Below are positions 21,693 to 29,561 of a DNA stretch of 44,311 bases, piece by piece. Under the pieces are notes generated by a model. It was not told where the DNA came from. It worked only from the letters and a program-made list of their open reading frames with translations, and did not search any database. The translations under genes were made by a program, and so were the position numbers. Origin of the DNA: Sphingomonas bacterium (lineage in GTDB: Bacteria > Pseudomonadota > Alphaproteobacteria > Sphingomonadales > Sphingomonadaceae); NCBI RefSeq assembly GCF_028289855.1, contig NZ_JAQGKZ010000072.1, positions 1 to 44,311 on the forward strand, in the 5' to 3' direction. Position 1 is the stretch's first letter; each line of letters starts with the position of its first letter.

Positions 21693-22599
21693 GCGGATAA
21701 TTCTCGCGCCAGTGACGCGCAATGTCGATGCGCCGACAAAACCACACATCCTTGTGCCCCAAGGCGTAACGCAGAAACCGTTCCAGCCCCGCCATCTTCC
21801 CCGGCCGCCCGGCCAGCCGGCAGTGAAGCCCGATCGACATCATCCGCGGGCGGTCGGCGCCCTCGGCGTACAGGGTGTCGAAGCTGTCGCGCAGATAATC
21901 GCAGAACTGATCGCCGGTCGTCATGCTCGCGCTGGCGAACCGCATGTCATTCGTTTCCAGCGAGTAGGGGACGATGAGATGGCTTCGCCCCGCCACCGAC
22001 GTCCAGAACGGCAAATCGTCCGAATAATCGTCCGCGTCGTAGAGAAAGCCGCCCTCTTCCGCCACAATCCGGCGCGTGTTGGGGCTCGTCCGGCCGGTGT
22101 ACCAGCCGAGCGGCCGCTCGCCGGTCAATTGCGTGTGAACCTCGATAGCACGCGCCATATCGGCGCGCTCGTCGGCCTCGGGTACGGACTGATAGTTGAT
22201 CCACCGCCAGCCGTGCGACGCTATCTCGTGCCCCGCTTCGAGAAACGCCTCTACCACGGCGGGATTGCGCTGCATCGCCAGCGCGACGCCGAACACGGTG
22301 AGCGGAATGTCGTAACGCGCGAACAATCGCAGCAGGCGCCACACGCCCACGCGCGCGCCATATTCGTAGATCTGCTCCATGCTCATATGCCGCGCGCCCG
22401 GCGTCGGTGCTGCGTTGGGGATGTCCGACAAAAAGGTCTCGGCGCCCGGATCGCCGTCGAGGATATTGGCCTCCGCGCCCTCCTCGTAATTCAACACGCA
22501 CTGCACCGCGATGCGCGCGCCGCCGGGCCAGGCGGCATGCGGCGGCGTCGGGCCATAGCCAACAAGATCGCGCGGGTATTCCTGGTTCAACGGTACCAC
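21682..22599 (-). CDS. puuE: Allantoinase PuuE (polysaccharide deacetylase fold)
   Basis: A 305-aa cofactor-independent allantoinase of the NodB-like deacetylase superfamily, converting allantoin to allantoate. Recognisable segments are the N-terminal YPRDLVGYGPTPP, VLNYEEGAEANILDGD, EIASHGWRWINY and YTGRTSPNTR. These distinguish PuuE from chitooligosaccharide deacetylases. It starts with GTG at 22599 and is the first gene of the long minus-strand run. It faces puuD across a 141-nt gap that contains an inverted repeat. Confidence 0.95.
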   Translation of the reverse strand: MVPLNQEYPRDLVGYGPTPPHAAWPGGARIAVQCVLNYEEGAEANILDGDPGAETFLSDIPNAAPTPGARHMSMEQIYEYGARVGVWRLLRLFARYDIPLTVFGVALAMQRNPAVVEAFLEAGHEIASHGWRWINYQSVPEADERADMARAIEVHTQLTGERPLGWYTGRTSPNTRRIVAEEGGFLYDADDYSDDLPFWTSVAGRSHLIVPYSLETNDMRFASASMTTGDQFCDYLRDSFDTLYAEGADRPRMMSIGLHCRLAGRPGKMAGLERFLRYALGHKDVWFCRRIDIARHWRENYPHVA

Positions 22600-22740
22600 C
22601 TGTCAGTTCCGCCAGACTGGGGCGGAATTGCAACGCCTACCCCGCCGAGCGCGGCGTCGGCAAGAATCACTCTGCCCCAGCGGCGTTTCCCGGCCTAAGA
22701 CCGCCGGCTGGCAACCGGCATCGAGGGAGCAAGCCGCGAT
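22600..22740. promoter_or_regulatory. Divergent puuE/puuD control region with inverted repeat
   Basis: The gap between the two halves of the purine locus must hold both promoters. A perfect inverted repeat TTCCGCC-N7-GGCGGAA occupies 22607-22627, just upstream of the puuE GTG at 22599. A second hairpin, GCCGG-N7-CCGGC, lies close to the puuD start, around 22707-22723. The first has the size and symmetry of an operator for a dimeric repressor. No regulator gene for purines is in the window, so the protein that binds is unknown. Confidence 0.4.
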
Positions 22741-23928
22741 ATGGGAGAAATGGGGGACTGGGCGAAGCTGGCGGTGCATTGGCTGCACGTGATCGCCGGG
22801 ATCGCCTGGATCGGATCGTCCTTTTATTTCATGTGGCTCGACAGCCATCTGCGCCCGCCCGTCCCGGCGCGCGAGGGTGTGTCCGGCGAATTGTGGAGCG
22901 TCCATAGCGGCGGCTTCTACCAGTCGCACAAGTTCTCCGTCGCGCCAGCGGAGATGCCGGAGCAGCTCCACTGGTTCAAATGGGAAGCCTATTGGACGTG
23001 GATCAGCGGCTTCGTCCTGCTGTCGCTGATCTTCTATGTCGGCGCACAAGCCAATTTGATCGACAATGCGAAGCTGCCGCTGGAGCCGTGGCAAGCGATC
23101 CTGATCGGCGTGGGCGCCATCGCCGGTTCGCTGATCGTGTACGAAGGACTGTGCCGGTCGATCCTGGGCAAGAATTTGGCGGTCTTCGGGGTCGCGTGGC
23201 TGATCTTCCTCTCTGTCGCCGCTTATGGCCTGACTCGAATCTTCTCCGATCTCGGGGCGTTCATGCACGTGGGTGCGATCATCGGCACGGTGATGGCGGC
23301 CAACGTGTTCTTCGTCATCATTCCGAATCAAAAGAAGGTCGTGGCGCAAATCCGCGCGAACCAGACGCCCGACGCGCGCCTCGGCCTGCAGGCCAAGCAG
23401 CGGTCGGTCCACAACAATTACATGACGCTGCCGGTGCTGTTCGTGATGATCAGCAATCACTATCCGATGATCTTCGCCGCGCCGTTGAACTGGCTGTGGC
23501 TGATCGCGCTGGGCGTGATCGGCGCGACGATCCGGCATTTCTTCAACCTCAAGAACCAGGGCGTCGTCCGTCCCTGGATCCTGTTTGTCGCGGGGCTGGC
23601 CTTTTTCGCGGTCGCGGCGCTCAACCAGAGTATGCGGCAGCCGCCCGCGGCTGCCACAGCCGCGGCCCCAACCTATGCCGACATTCGCGCGCTGATCGAC
23701 CGCCACTGCAGTATGTGTCACGCGCAGGTGCCAACGCATCCGGGGATCGCGGCGCCCCCCAACGGCGTCGTCTTCGACAGCGCGGACGCATTGCGCCGCC
23801 ACGCGCCACAGATTTACGAGCGAGCGGTGATGTCCGACAATATGCCGCTCGGCAACGAAACCGGAATGACCAAGGACGAACGGGCCCAGCTTGGTGCGTG
23901 GATCCAAGCTGGCGCAAAGGGCAATTAA
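22741..23928 (+). CDS. puuD: Membrane-bound urate hydroxylase PuuD with cytochrome c domain
   Basis: A 395-aa integral membrane protein that oxidises urate to 5-hydroxyisourate and passes electrons to a C-terminal cytochrome c. Residues 1 to about 295 carry about eight hydrophobic helices, starting with HWLHVIAGIAWIGSSFYFMW. After an Ala/Pro linker the heme motif C323-S-M-C326-H327 begins the cytochrome domain. This replaces soluble uricase or HpxO. A start at ATG 22741 gives the family N-terminus; a second ATG is three codons in. It forms an operon with allA. Confidence 0.95.
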   Translation: MGEMGDWAKLAVHWLHVIAGIAWIGSSFYFMWLDSHLRPPVPAREGVSGELWSVHSGGFYQSHKFSVAPAEMPEQLHWFKWEAYWTWISGFVLLSLIFYVGAQANLIDNAKLPLEPWQAILIGVGAIAGSLIVYEGLCRSILGKNLAVFGVAWLIFLSVAAYGLTRIFSDLGAFMHVGAIIGTVMAANVFFVIIPNQKKVVAQIRANQTPDARLGLQAKQRSVHNNYMTLPVLFVMISNHYPMIFAAPLNWLWLIALGVIGATIRHFFNLKNQGVVRPWILFVAGLAFFAVAALNQSMRQPPAAATAAAPTYADIRALIDRHCSMCHAQVPTHPGIAAPPNGVVFDSADALRRHAPQIYERAVMSDNMPLGNETGMTKDERAQLGAWIQAGAKGN

Positions 23929-24423
23929 TTGCGCGACATCGCCCCCCAACCGCTGACCGCCCAGTCCTTCGCGCCGTTCGGCGACGTGATCGAGGTTTCC
24001 GATGATGCCGTGAAGGTGGCGATCAACCGGGGCAACACCGACCGCTACGACCGGCTGGCCGAGATCGATGTCGCGGAGGATGGCGGCATCGGCGTCATCA
24101 GCATGTTTCGCGGGCGGCCGCTTGATCCGCCGGTGCTGAAAGTGTTCGAGCGCCACCCGCTGGGGAGCCAGGCGTTCATGCCGCTGAGCGGACGGCCCTA
24201 TCTGGTCGCGGTCGCGCCGGACGGTGTGTTCGACCCTTCCTTGGTCCAGGTGTTTCACGCCGAGGCGCGCCAGGGCGTGCAGTATCGCAAGGGCGTCTGG
24301 CACCACTTCCTGCTCGCACTGGACGCCGAGAGCGATTTCCTCGTCGTCGACCGCGCCGGACCCGGCAACAATTGCGACGAAGTTCATCTGGCGCCGCGCG
24401 ACGAAATCCGCGTTTGCCGATGA
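23929..24423 (+). CDS. allA: Ureidoglycolate lyase
   Basis: A 164-aa cupin-like enzyme splitting ureidoglycolate into glyoxylate and urea, the last step of the pathway. It has the N-terminal PLTAQSFAPFGDVIE, the FERHPLGSQAFMPL segment and the VQYRKGVWHHFL active-site region. It starts with TTG at 23929, immediately after the puuD TAA, with an AAAGGG Shine-Dalgarno at about 23916-23921 inside puuD. Translation is therefore coupled to puuD. No urease genes are in the window, so the fate of urea is unknown. Confidence 0.93.
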   Translation: MRDIAPQPLTAQSFAPFGDVIEVSDDAVKVAINRGNTDRYDRLAEIDVAEDGGIGVISMFRGRPLDPPVLKVFERHPLGSQAFMPLSGRPYLVAVAPDGVFDPSLVQVFHAEARQGVQYRKGVWHHFLLALDAESDFLVVDRAGPGNNCDEVHLAPRDEIRVCR

Positions 24424-24493
24424 TCGACATTCGCCACGTCGATGTTGACCGATCCGCGGTGGTCGTGGCAGTGGGCGGACGCATCGCCTCCTA

Positions 24494-24567
24494 GCGGGTG
24501 TAGCTCAATGGCAGAGCAGAAGCTTCCCAAGCTTACGACGAGGGTTCGATTCCCTTCACCCGCTCCA
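24494..24567 (+). tRNA. tRNA-Gly (anticodon CCC)
   Basis: A full cloverleaf can be drawn. The acceptor stem is GCGGGTG paired with CACCCGC, the D arm is GCTC/GAGC, the anticodon loop TTCCCAA has CCC, and the T arm is GAGGG-TTCGATT-CCCTT. T is the discriminator and CCA is encoded at 24565-24567. The anticodon stem has a G-A mismatch at its outer pair. It reads GGG glycine codons. Confidence 0.95.
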
Positions 24568-24577
24568 GTTCGCTGCC

Positions 24578-24600
24578 GCTGATTAGTGCAGCTAATCAGC
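24578..24600 (+). terminator. Hairpin after tRNA-Gly
   Basis: A perfect 9-bp inverted repeat GCTGATTAG-N5-CTAATCAGC begins 11 nt after the tRNA. It may be extended by outer arms GTTCGC and GCGAAC with internal loops. No T-run follows, so it could be a processing or termination structure rather than a canonical intrinsic terminator. Confidence 0.45.
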
Positions 24601-24637
24601 GAAGTTGCGGCGAACCGGCCGGCGCCGCTTGTGGCGG

Positions 24638-24778
24638 CCGACGGCGTGGCTTTGCCACGCCGGAACCCTCGAGTCTTTGTTGACGCTCCGTCCTGCCGGG
24701 CTACGCGCGTGGTTCAATTCCCTTGGCACTACCGACGACCCCAAGCGCGCTGGCCGACGACGCGCCTTTGCCGCGGCG
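24638..24778. repeat. Two REP-like palindromes in the tRNA-Gly to sterol-desaturase gap
   Basis: The 272-nt gap 24568-24839 has no convincing gene. It contains a GGCGTGGC-TTT-GCCACGCC palindrome in 24638-24663. At 24754-24778 is a 25-nt segment, CCGACGACGCG followed by CCTTTGCCGCGGCG, that matches 40200-40224 with one difference. A T-arm-like GGTTCAATTCCCTT stretch lies at 24711-24724. The repeat family is described further under the third copy. Confidence 0.5.
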
Positions 24779-24839
24779 CACCGATCCGTTATTATCGCCT
24801 CCGCGCGTAGCTGCCAGTATCCTCGGGGGAGGCATCGCC

Positions 24840-25586
24840 ATGTCGTTCGACACCATCCTGTTACTATCGTTTCCGACCATGCTCATCGCAGGCATGGCGC
24901 TGGAACTCATCGTCCGCCGCCCCCGCGAGCAACCCGCAATCCGCTACTGGCGCCTTATCGGGATTGTCGGGTTCGTCGCGACGCTGATCGTCAACATCGC
25001 AGCGCCGCTGGCGATCCTGCCACTACTGTCGTGGCATGGTCCGATGGACCTGGCGCACTGGGGATATTGGGGGGCGATCCCGACCGTCGTCCTCACCACC
25101 TTCTTCACCTATTGGTCGCATCGCCTCCAGCATCGCTACGACCTGTTGTGGCGGCTCGGTCACCAGATGCACCACGGCGTCGCACGGGTCGATGCGGCGT
25201 CCGCCTTCATCTTCCATCCGATCGACGTGTTCGTGCAGGTATTCTGGTCGCTGCTCGCCGCAATCCTGCTCGGCGTCACGCCGGAGGCCGCTGGGATCGC
25301 CGGCGCGGCGGGATTTCTAATCGCGCTCTACCAGCATCTCGACGTGCCGACGCCTCTATGGACGGGCTGGATTATTCAGCGGCCCGAAGCGCACATGCTC
25401 CATCATCAGCGCGACGTGCACGCCCGCAATTTCGGCGACATGCCGATATGGGACATGCTGTTCGGCACCTATGCCAATCCCAGGCGTGCCGATGTTGCGG
25501 TGGGGTTCGAGCCGGGCCGCGCGAAGCTTGGCCCGATGCTGGCGTGCATCGACGTCAACAAGCGTAAGGGAAGGGTAAGATTGTAG
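24840..25586 (+). CDS. Sterol desaturase / fatty acid hydroxylase family protein
   Basis: A 248-aa membrane di-iron oxygenase. The eight-histidine pattern is visible: SHRLQH near residue 98, HQMHHG near 117, and HMLHHQRDVHARNFGD near 185. Several hydrophobic helices lie between them. The frame is open upstream to 24723, but ATG at 24840 has an excellent GGGGGAGG Shine-Dalgarno at 24825-24832 and starts with a membrane helix, so it is preferred. Such proteins hydroxylate lipids or carotenoids; the substrate is not evident from neighbours. Confidence 0.87.
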   Translation: MSFDTILLLSFPTMLIAGMALELIVRRPREQPAIRYWRLIGIVGFVATLIVNIAAPLAILPLLSWHGPMDLAHWGYWGAIPTVVLTTFFTYWSHRLQHRYDLLWRLGHQMHHGVARVDAASAFIFHPIDVFVQVFWSLLAAILLGVTPEAAGIAGAAGFLIALYQHLDVPTPLWTGWIIQRPEAHMLHHQRDVHARNFGDMPIWDMLFGTYANPRRADVAVGFEPGRAKLGPMLACIDVNKRKGRVRL

Positions 25587-25706
25587 CGCAAGGACTTCGG
25601 CGTAATTTATATCCTCTGACGCCGCATTTCGTCGCATTGAAGGGAACCCGCGGCCGCGACGGGGGTTTGGGGCGGCAACAGTAACCGCGTATCGAGTGCC
25701 TTCCCA

Positions 25707-25841
25707 ATGTCGCAACGTTCTCTCTCGCGCCGTTTGCGCGCGCTGTCGATCACGCCCAAGCATATCGTCCTCACCCTGTTTGTCATCGGGGTCTTCTTGC
25801 TCATCGTGACGATGCTCGGCCAGGCGAACCGGGCCGGCTAG
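25707..25841 (+). CDS. Small single-pass membrane protein (44 aa)
   Basis: An uncharacterised short open frame beginning MSQRSLSRRLRALSITPKH. An arginine-rich amphipathic N-terminus is followed by one strong hydrophobic helix (about residues 20-38, IVLTLFVIGVFLLIVTML) and a short polar tail. The positive-inside rule predicts a cytoplasmic N-terminus. It fills most of the gap between the desaturase-like gene and the methyltransferase. No clear Shine-Dalgarno is visible, which lowers confidence. No family is recognised. Confidence 0.45.
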   Translation: MSQRSLSRRLRALSITPKHIVLTLFVIGVFLLIVTMLGQANRAG

Positions 25842-25895
25842 GCCAGTCCTTATCCTTCACGGCTTGCTTACCATTGCGCGCGTATCCACACGCGC

Positions 25896-27251
25896 ATGTA
25901 TCACGACCCCGCATTGGGCAGCGCCGCCGTCAAGGCCGATCCACGCCCCAAATCCGCCGTTTCGACCGCGACCGGGTTGGTCGGCCTAGCCGGGCTGCTG
26001 ACCTGGGTCGGGATCGCGCGCTGGTTCGGGATGGATGGCCCGTATGCGGCACTCGTCAACGTCGCCGCCGCCGGCGTGCCGATGGTGTTGTGGTCTGTAC
26101 TGGTCGACAAGGTTCACCGCAATCCGTCGACCGGGATCGACTGGTCGAACGCCAAGCCGTGGCGCGACACGATCGATATTTCGATCACCAAGCTCGCGGG
26201 GCTATGGCTGACCTGGGGCGCGATCGCCGCGATCTACATGGTCGGACGCTTCTATTGGGTCGGCGGTTTCCGCTTCTCGATGTGGTGTTTCATGTGGGCG
26301 GCGCCGGTGCTGTTCGTACTTTCGATCCCCTACACGCTGTGGCTCGACCGCCGCATGGTCGAGCCCAAGGATGGCTGCTGGAACCTGGGCGCGTGGCTGA
26401 TGGGGCTCAAGGAACCGCTCGACAAGGAAGCGATCTATAATCACCTCAAAAGCTGGGGCGTAAAGGCGTTCTTCACCGCGTTCATGTTCGCGATCGTGCC
26501 GCCGGGGTTCGGCGATTTCATCCGCGGCGACATCAGCGGCGTGTTCGACAACCCGGTGGTGCTCGCCAACTGGCTGATCACCTTCATGTTCGTGATCGAC
26601 GTGGCGTTTGCGACCGCCGGTTATCTGCTCGCGATGAAGCCGCTCGATTCGCACATCCGCACCGCCAATCCCTATGCGGCCGGCTGGATGGCGGCGTTGA
26701 TCTGCTATCCGCCGTTCGTGCTGATGGGCGATGGCGGGCCGCTCGATTACCATCCGGGCACATTTGGTGAGGATGGGTGGTGGACCTGGTTCGCCGGATA
26801 CCCGGTGCTGCTCGGCGTCATCGGCGCGATCCTGGTCGGGCTAACCGCCATCTATGCCTGGGCGACGGTGACCTTCGGTTATCGCTTCTCGAACCTAACG
26901 CACCGCGGCATCCTTACTAACGGGCCGTACGCGTTCAGCCGGCACCCGGCGTATCTGTCGAAAAACTTGTTCTGGATGATTTCGACGGTGCCATTCCTGA
27001 CGACCGGCAACTGGATCGATGCGGTCCGCGCGACGGCGCTGATGGGGATCGTCGCCGGCGTCTATTACTGGCGCGCGCGGACCGAGGAGCGCCATTTGCG
27101 CGCCGACCCGGCGTATGAGGAATATTATCAGTGGATGGAGCGCAACGGCGCCATCCCGCGCTTCTTTCGCTGGCTGCGCGGCGCGCAGGTCGCCCCGGCG
27201 CCCGTCGCGCTACCGGAAGCTAAAAGCTCATCTCGCCGTAAACGCGGCTGA
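25896..27251 (+). CDS. Polytopic membrane methyltransferase, isoprenylcysteine/phospholipid methyltransferase-like
   Basis: A 451-aa protein with roughly nine hydrophobic helices. The last 130 residues carry the Icmt/PEMT-type signature: GILTNGPYAFSRHPAYLSKN with the SAM-contacting RHPxY, and the RTEERHLRADPAYEEYYQ end. Usual Icmt-like proteins are about 150-220 residues, so this one has an N-terminal extension of about 280 residues with its own helices, for which no domain is recognised. The substrate is unknown; a lipid or small membrane thiol/carboxylate is plausible. Its 3' end overlaps gshA by 32 nt in antiparallel orientation. Confidence 0.78.
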   Translation: MYHDPALGSAAVKADPRPKSAVSTATGLVGLAGLLTWVGIARWFGMDGPYAALVNVAAAGVPMVLWSVLVDKVHRNPSTGIDWSNAKPWRDTIDISITKLAGLWLTWGAIAAIYMVGRFYWVGGFRFSMWCFMWAAPVLFVLSIPYTLWLDRRMVEPKDGCWNLGAWLMGLKEPLDKEAIYNHLKSWGVKAFFTAFMFAIVPPGFGDFIRGDISGVFDNPVVLANWLITFMFVIDVAFATAGYLLAMKPLDSHIRTANPYAAGWMAALICYPPFVLMGDGGPLDYHPGTFGEDGWWTWFAGYPVLLGVIGAILVGLTAIYAWATVTFGYRFSNLTHRGILTNGPYAFSRHPAYLSKNLFWMISTVPFLTTGNWIDAVRATALMGIVAGVYYWRARTEERHLRADPAYEEYYQWMERNGAIPRFFRWLRGAQVAPAPVALPEAKSSSRRKRG

Positions 27252-28593
27252 TATCGCCTGCCCATTCGCCGTTGTACCGGTCGAGCAATAATTGCGCCGG
27301 CACCTTGCCGGTGCGCACGACCTCGCGCAGCGGCTCGATGAACCCTGTTTCGTTGCTTCCTCCGGCATCCAACCGCGCGCGTGCGGTCAACCCGGCATGC
27401 GCGATGTCGAGCACCTCGCTGGCGATGTCGCGCAGCTTGCCGCCGCCCGGGAGCGGCGCGTCGAGCGCGAGTTCGGGAACCGCGTTCCTGAGCGCCTCGC
27501 GGTCGGCCATGGACCAGTCCTTGACCAGATCCCACGCGGCATCAAGCGCACCCTGATCGTAGAGCAGCCCGACCCATAGCGCGGGCAGCGCGCAGATCCG
27601 CCCCCACGGTCCGCCGTCGGCGCCGCGCATTTCAAGGAAGGTTTTGAGCCGCACCTCGGGAAACGCGGTCGAGAGATGATCGGAAAAATCGTCGATCGTC
27701 GGCTTCTCGCCGGGCAGGATCGACAATTCCCCTTTCAGAAAATCGCGAAAACTGAGGCCCGACGCGTCCAAATACTGGCCGTCGCGATAGACGAAGTACA
27801 TCGGCACATCGAGCGCGTAATCGGCGTAGCGCTCGTACCCGAACCCGTCCTCGAACACGAACGGCAGCATGCCGGTGCGGTGCGGATCGGTGTCCGACCA
27901 GATATGGCTGCGGTACGACAGCATGCCGTTGGGCCGCCCTTCCGTGAACGGCGAATTGGCGAAGAGCGCGGTCGCGAGCGGTTGCAGCGCCAAGCCGACG
28001 CGGAATTTCTGCACCATGTCGGCTTCGGAAGCATAGTCCAGATTGACCTGGATCGTGCAGGTGCGGAGCATCATGTCGAGCCCGAGCGAGCCGACCCGCG
28101 GCATGTGCCGCAGCATGATCGCGTAGCGCCCCTTGGGCATGATCGGCAGTTCGGCGCGAGTCTTGTCGGGCCACATGCCGAGCCCGAGGAAGCCGAGCCC
28201 AAGCTTGTCGCCAACCGCCTTGACCTGTTCGAGGTGCCGTCCGGTCTCCGCACAGGTCAGATGAAGATTCTCGAGCGGCGCGCCCGATAATTCGAACTGG
28301 CCGGCGGGCTCGAGGCTGATCGACCCGTCCGCACCCGACATGGCGATGACCTTGCCATTCTCTTCGACGGGCTTCCAACCGAACTCGGTCAGGCCGTTCA
28401 ACAGGTCGCGGATGCCGCCGGGCTCGTCCCACGCCGGGGCGCGGTGATCGTCGGTACGATAGACGAATTTCTCATGCTCGGTGCCGATCCGCCAGCGCTC
28501 GGCGGGTTTCTCCCCGCTGGCAAAGAAATCGATCAGCTGCTGCCGGTCCTCGATGACCGCTGATTTTGTGTCCGTCACGGTCTTCGTCGTCAT
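27220..28593 (-). CDS. gshA: Glutamate-cysteine ligase, plant/alphaproteobacterial type
   Basis: A 457-aa enzyme catalysing the first step of glutathione synthesis. It shows the family segments RIGTEHEKFVY near residue 36, the SLEPAGQFELSGAP nucleotide/metal region and GRYAIMLRHMPRVGSLG, followed by CTIQVNLDYASE. The length is standard for the GCS2 plant-like group found in alphaproteobacteria. It lies 43 nt downstream of rsmE, probably in the same operon. Functionally it may connect with the MAPEG glutathione-transferase-like protein at 33221. Confidence 0.94.
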   Translation of the reverse strand: MTTKTVTDTKSAVIEDRQQLIDFFASGEKPAERWRIGTEHEKFVYRTDDHRAPAWDEPGGIRDLLNGLTEFGWKPVEENGKVIAMSGADGSISLEPAGQFELSGAPLENLHLTCAETGRHLEQVKAVGDKLGLGFLGLGMWPDKTRAELPIMPKGRYAIMLRHMPRVGSLGLDMMLRTCTIQVNLDYASEADMVQKFRVGLALQPLATALFANSPFTEGRPNGMLSYRSHIWSDTDPHRTGMLPFVFEDGFGYERYADYALDVPMYFVYRDGQYLDASGLSFRDFLKGELSILPGEKPTIDDFSDHLSTAFPEVRLKTFLEMRGADGGPWGRICALPALWVGLLYDQGALDAAWDLVKDWSMADREALRNAVPELALDAPLPGGGKLRDIASEVLDIAHAGLTARARLDAGGSNETGFIEPLREVVRTGKVPAQLLLDRYNGEWAGDISRVYGEMSF

Positions 28594-28636
28594 CGCGGCG
28601 ATTTAGGGGGGCGAAGAGCGTCGCGCTAGGAGTTTC

Positions 28637-29380
28637 TCACCAATCGCCCGCGACAGTCATCCAGATCGAGACGGCAGCCGCCGCTGCGGTATCGGCGCGA
28701 AGGATACGCGGGCCGAGCGCGATGCCAACCGCCTGCGGCAGCGCGCGGATCGCCGCGCGCTCGGCGTCGTCGAAGCCACCCTCGGGACCGATCAGGACGG
28801 CGGCGGGGCCCTTGTTAGCGGCCATCGCTTCGGTCGCGGGCGCACCGCCCAATTCATCGGCGAAGAACAGCGCGCGCTCGGCCGGCCAGTCGCGTAACAA
28901 CACCTCCAGCTTCACCGGATCGGCAAGTTCGGGCAGCGCGGTGCGGTCGCATTGCTCCGCCGCTTCGATCATGTGCGCGCGCAACCGCTCGCCGTTAAGC
29001 CGATCGACCACCGTCCGTCGCGTCAGCACCGGCACCAGCCGCGCGACGCCGAGCTCGCACGCTTTCTCCGCGACCCAGTCGATCCGGCCCTTCTTGATCG
29101 GCGCCGCGCACAGCCAGAGGTCTGGCACCGGATCGCGCGGCCGCAGATGCGCGGTGACGTCGAGGATCAGGTCGCGCCTGGCGACGATGCTGGCGACGCC
29201 GAGCCACTCCCCGGTCGAATCGTCGAACAATTTGACCGGATCGCCCGCCTTCAGCCGTAGCACCGATAACAAATAATGCGCCTGCCCCCCCTCGACGCGC
29301 ACCTGTCCGCCTTCGGCCAACGGGGTTTCGACAAACAGTCTAGGAGTGGAGCGCGGAGGCCATGCGGGTGTAGCTGCCAT
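28637..29380 (-). CDS. rsmE: 16S rRNA (uracil-1498-N3)-methyltransferase RsmE
   Basis: A 247-aa SPOUT methyltransferase. The N-terminal PUA-like domain includes GQAHYLLSVLRLKAGDPVKLFDD. The C-terminal knot carries VLIGPEGGFDDAERAAI and GIALGPRILRADTAAAAAVS, both diagnostic for RsmE. It methylates U1498 in the small subunit. The ATG at 29380 is 8 nt after the stop of a 48-aa membrane protein gene and 43 nt upstream of gshA. The rsmE-gshA pairing is seen in many alphaproteobacteria (from memory, not checked). Confidence 0.94.
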   Translation of the reverse strand: MAATPAWPPRSTPRLFVETPLAEGGQVRVEGGQAHYLLSVLRLKAGDPVKLFDDSTGEWLGVASIVARRDLILDVTAHLRPRDPVPDLWLCAAPIKKGRIDWVAEKACELGVARLVPVLTRRTVVDRLNGERLRAHMIEAAEQCDRTALPELADPVKLEVLLRDWPAERALFFADELGGAPATEAMAANKGPAAVLIGPEGGFDDAERAAIRALPQAVGIALGPRILRADTAAAAAVSIWMTVAGDW

Positions 29381-29388
29381 GCTCCCCT

Positions 29389-29535
29389 TTAACGCCGCCG
29401 ATGCATCAGGCGCCAGCCGATCAGCAACGCGGCGATCGCAAGCGCCCCGCCGATCAGCGCCAGCCCCGCCGCCTGGGCGATTCCCCAGAACAAAGTTTCG
29501 GCGAATCGTGCGATGGCGACGGAGAGATGGACCAT
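29389..29535 (-). CDS. Small single-pass membrane protein (48 aa)
   Basis: A short open frame starting MVHLSVAIARFAETLFWG, with one long hydrophobic helix (about residues 18-40, Ala/Leu/Ile/Gly-rich) and a basic tail ending RLMHRRR. AGGA stands 8 nt before the ATG as a plausible Shine-Dalgarno. It is set 26 nt after the DUF2147 gene and 8 nt before rsmE, so it looks like a genuine member of that operon. No family is recognised. Confidence 0.6.
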   Translation of the reverse strand: MVHLSVAIARFAETLFWGIAQAAGLALIGGALAIAALLIGWRLMHRRR

Positions 29536-29561
29536 GAACAGGTCCTAACGGATGAAATGGC

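Noticed and set aside
22603..24387. Minus-strand open frame opposite puuD and allA
   Set aside because: Both genes on the other strand are well supported, and the antisense product is charged low-complexity sequence.
24709..24733. Possible tRNA fragment or att site (GGTTCAATTCCCTT stretch)
   Set aside because: Only the T-arm consensus matches; the following bases do not match the tRNA-Gly 3' end, no full cloverleaf can be drawn and no integrase is nearby.
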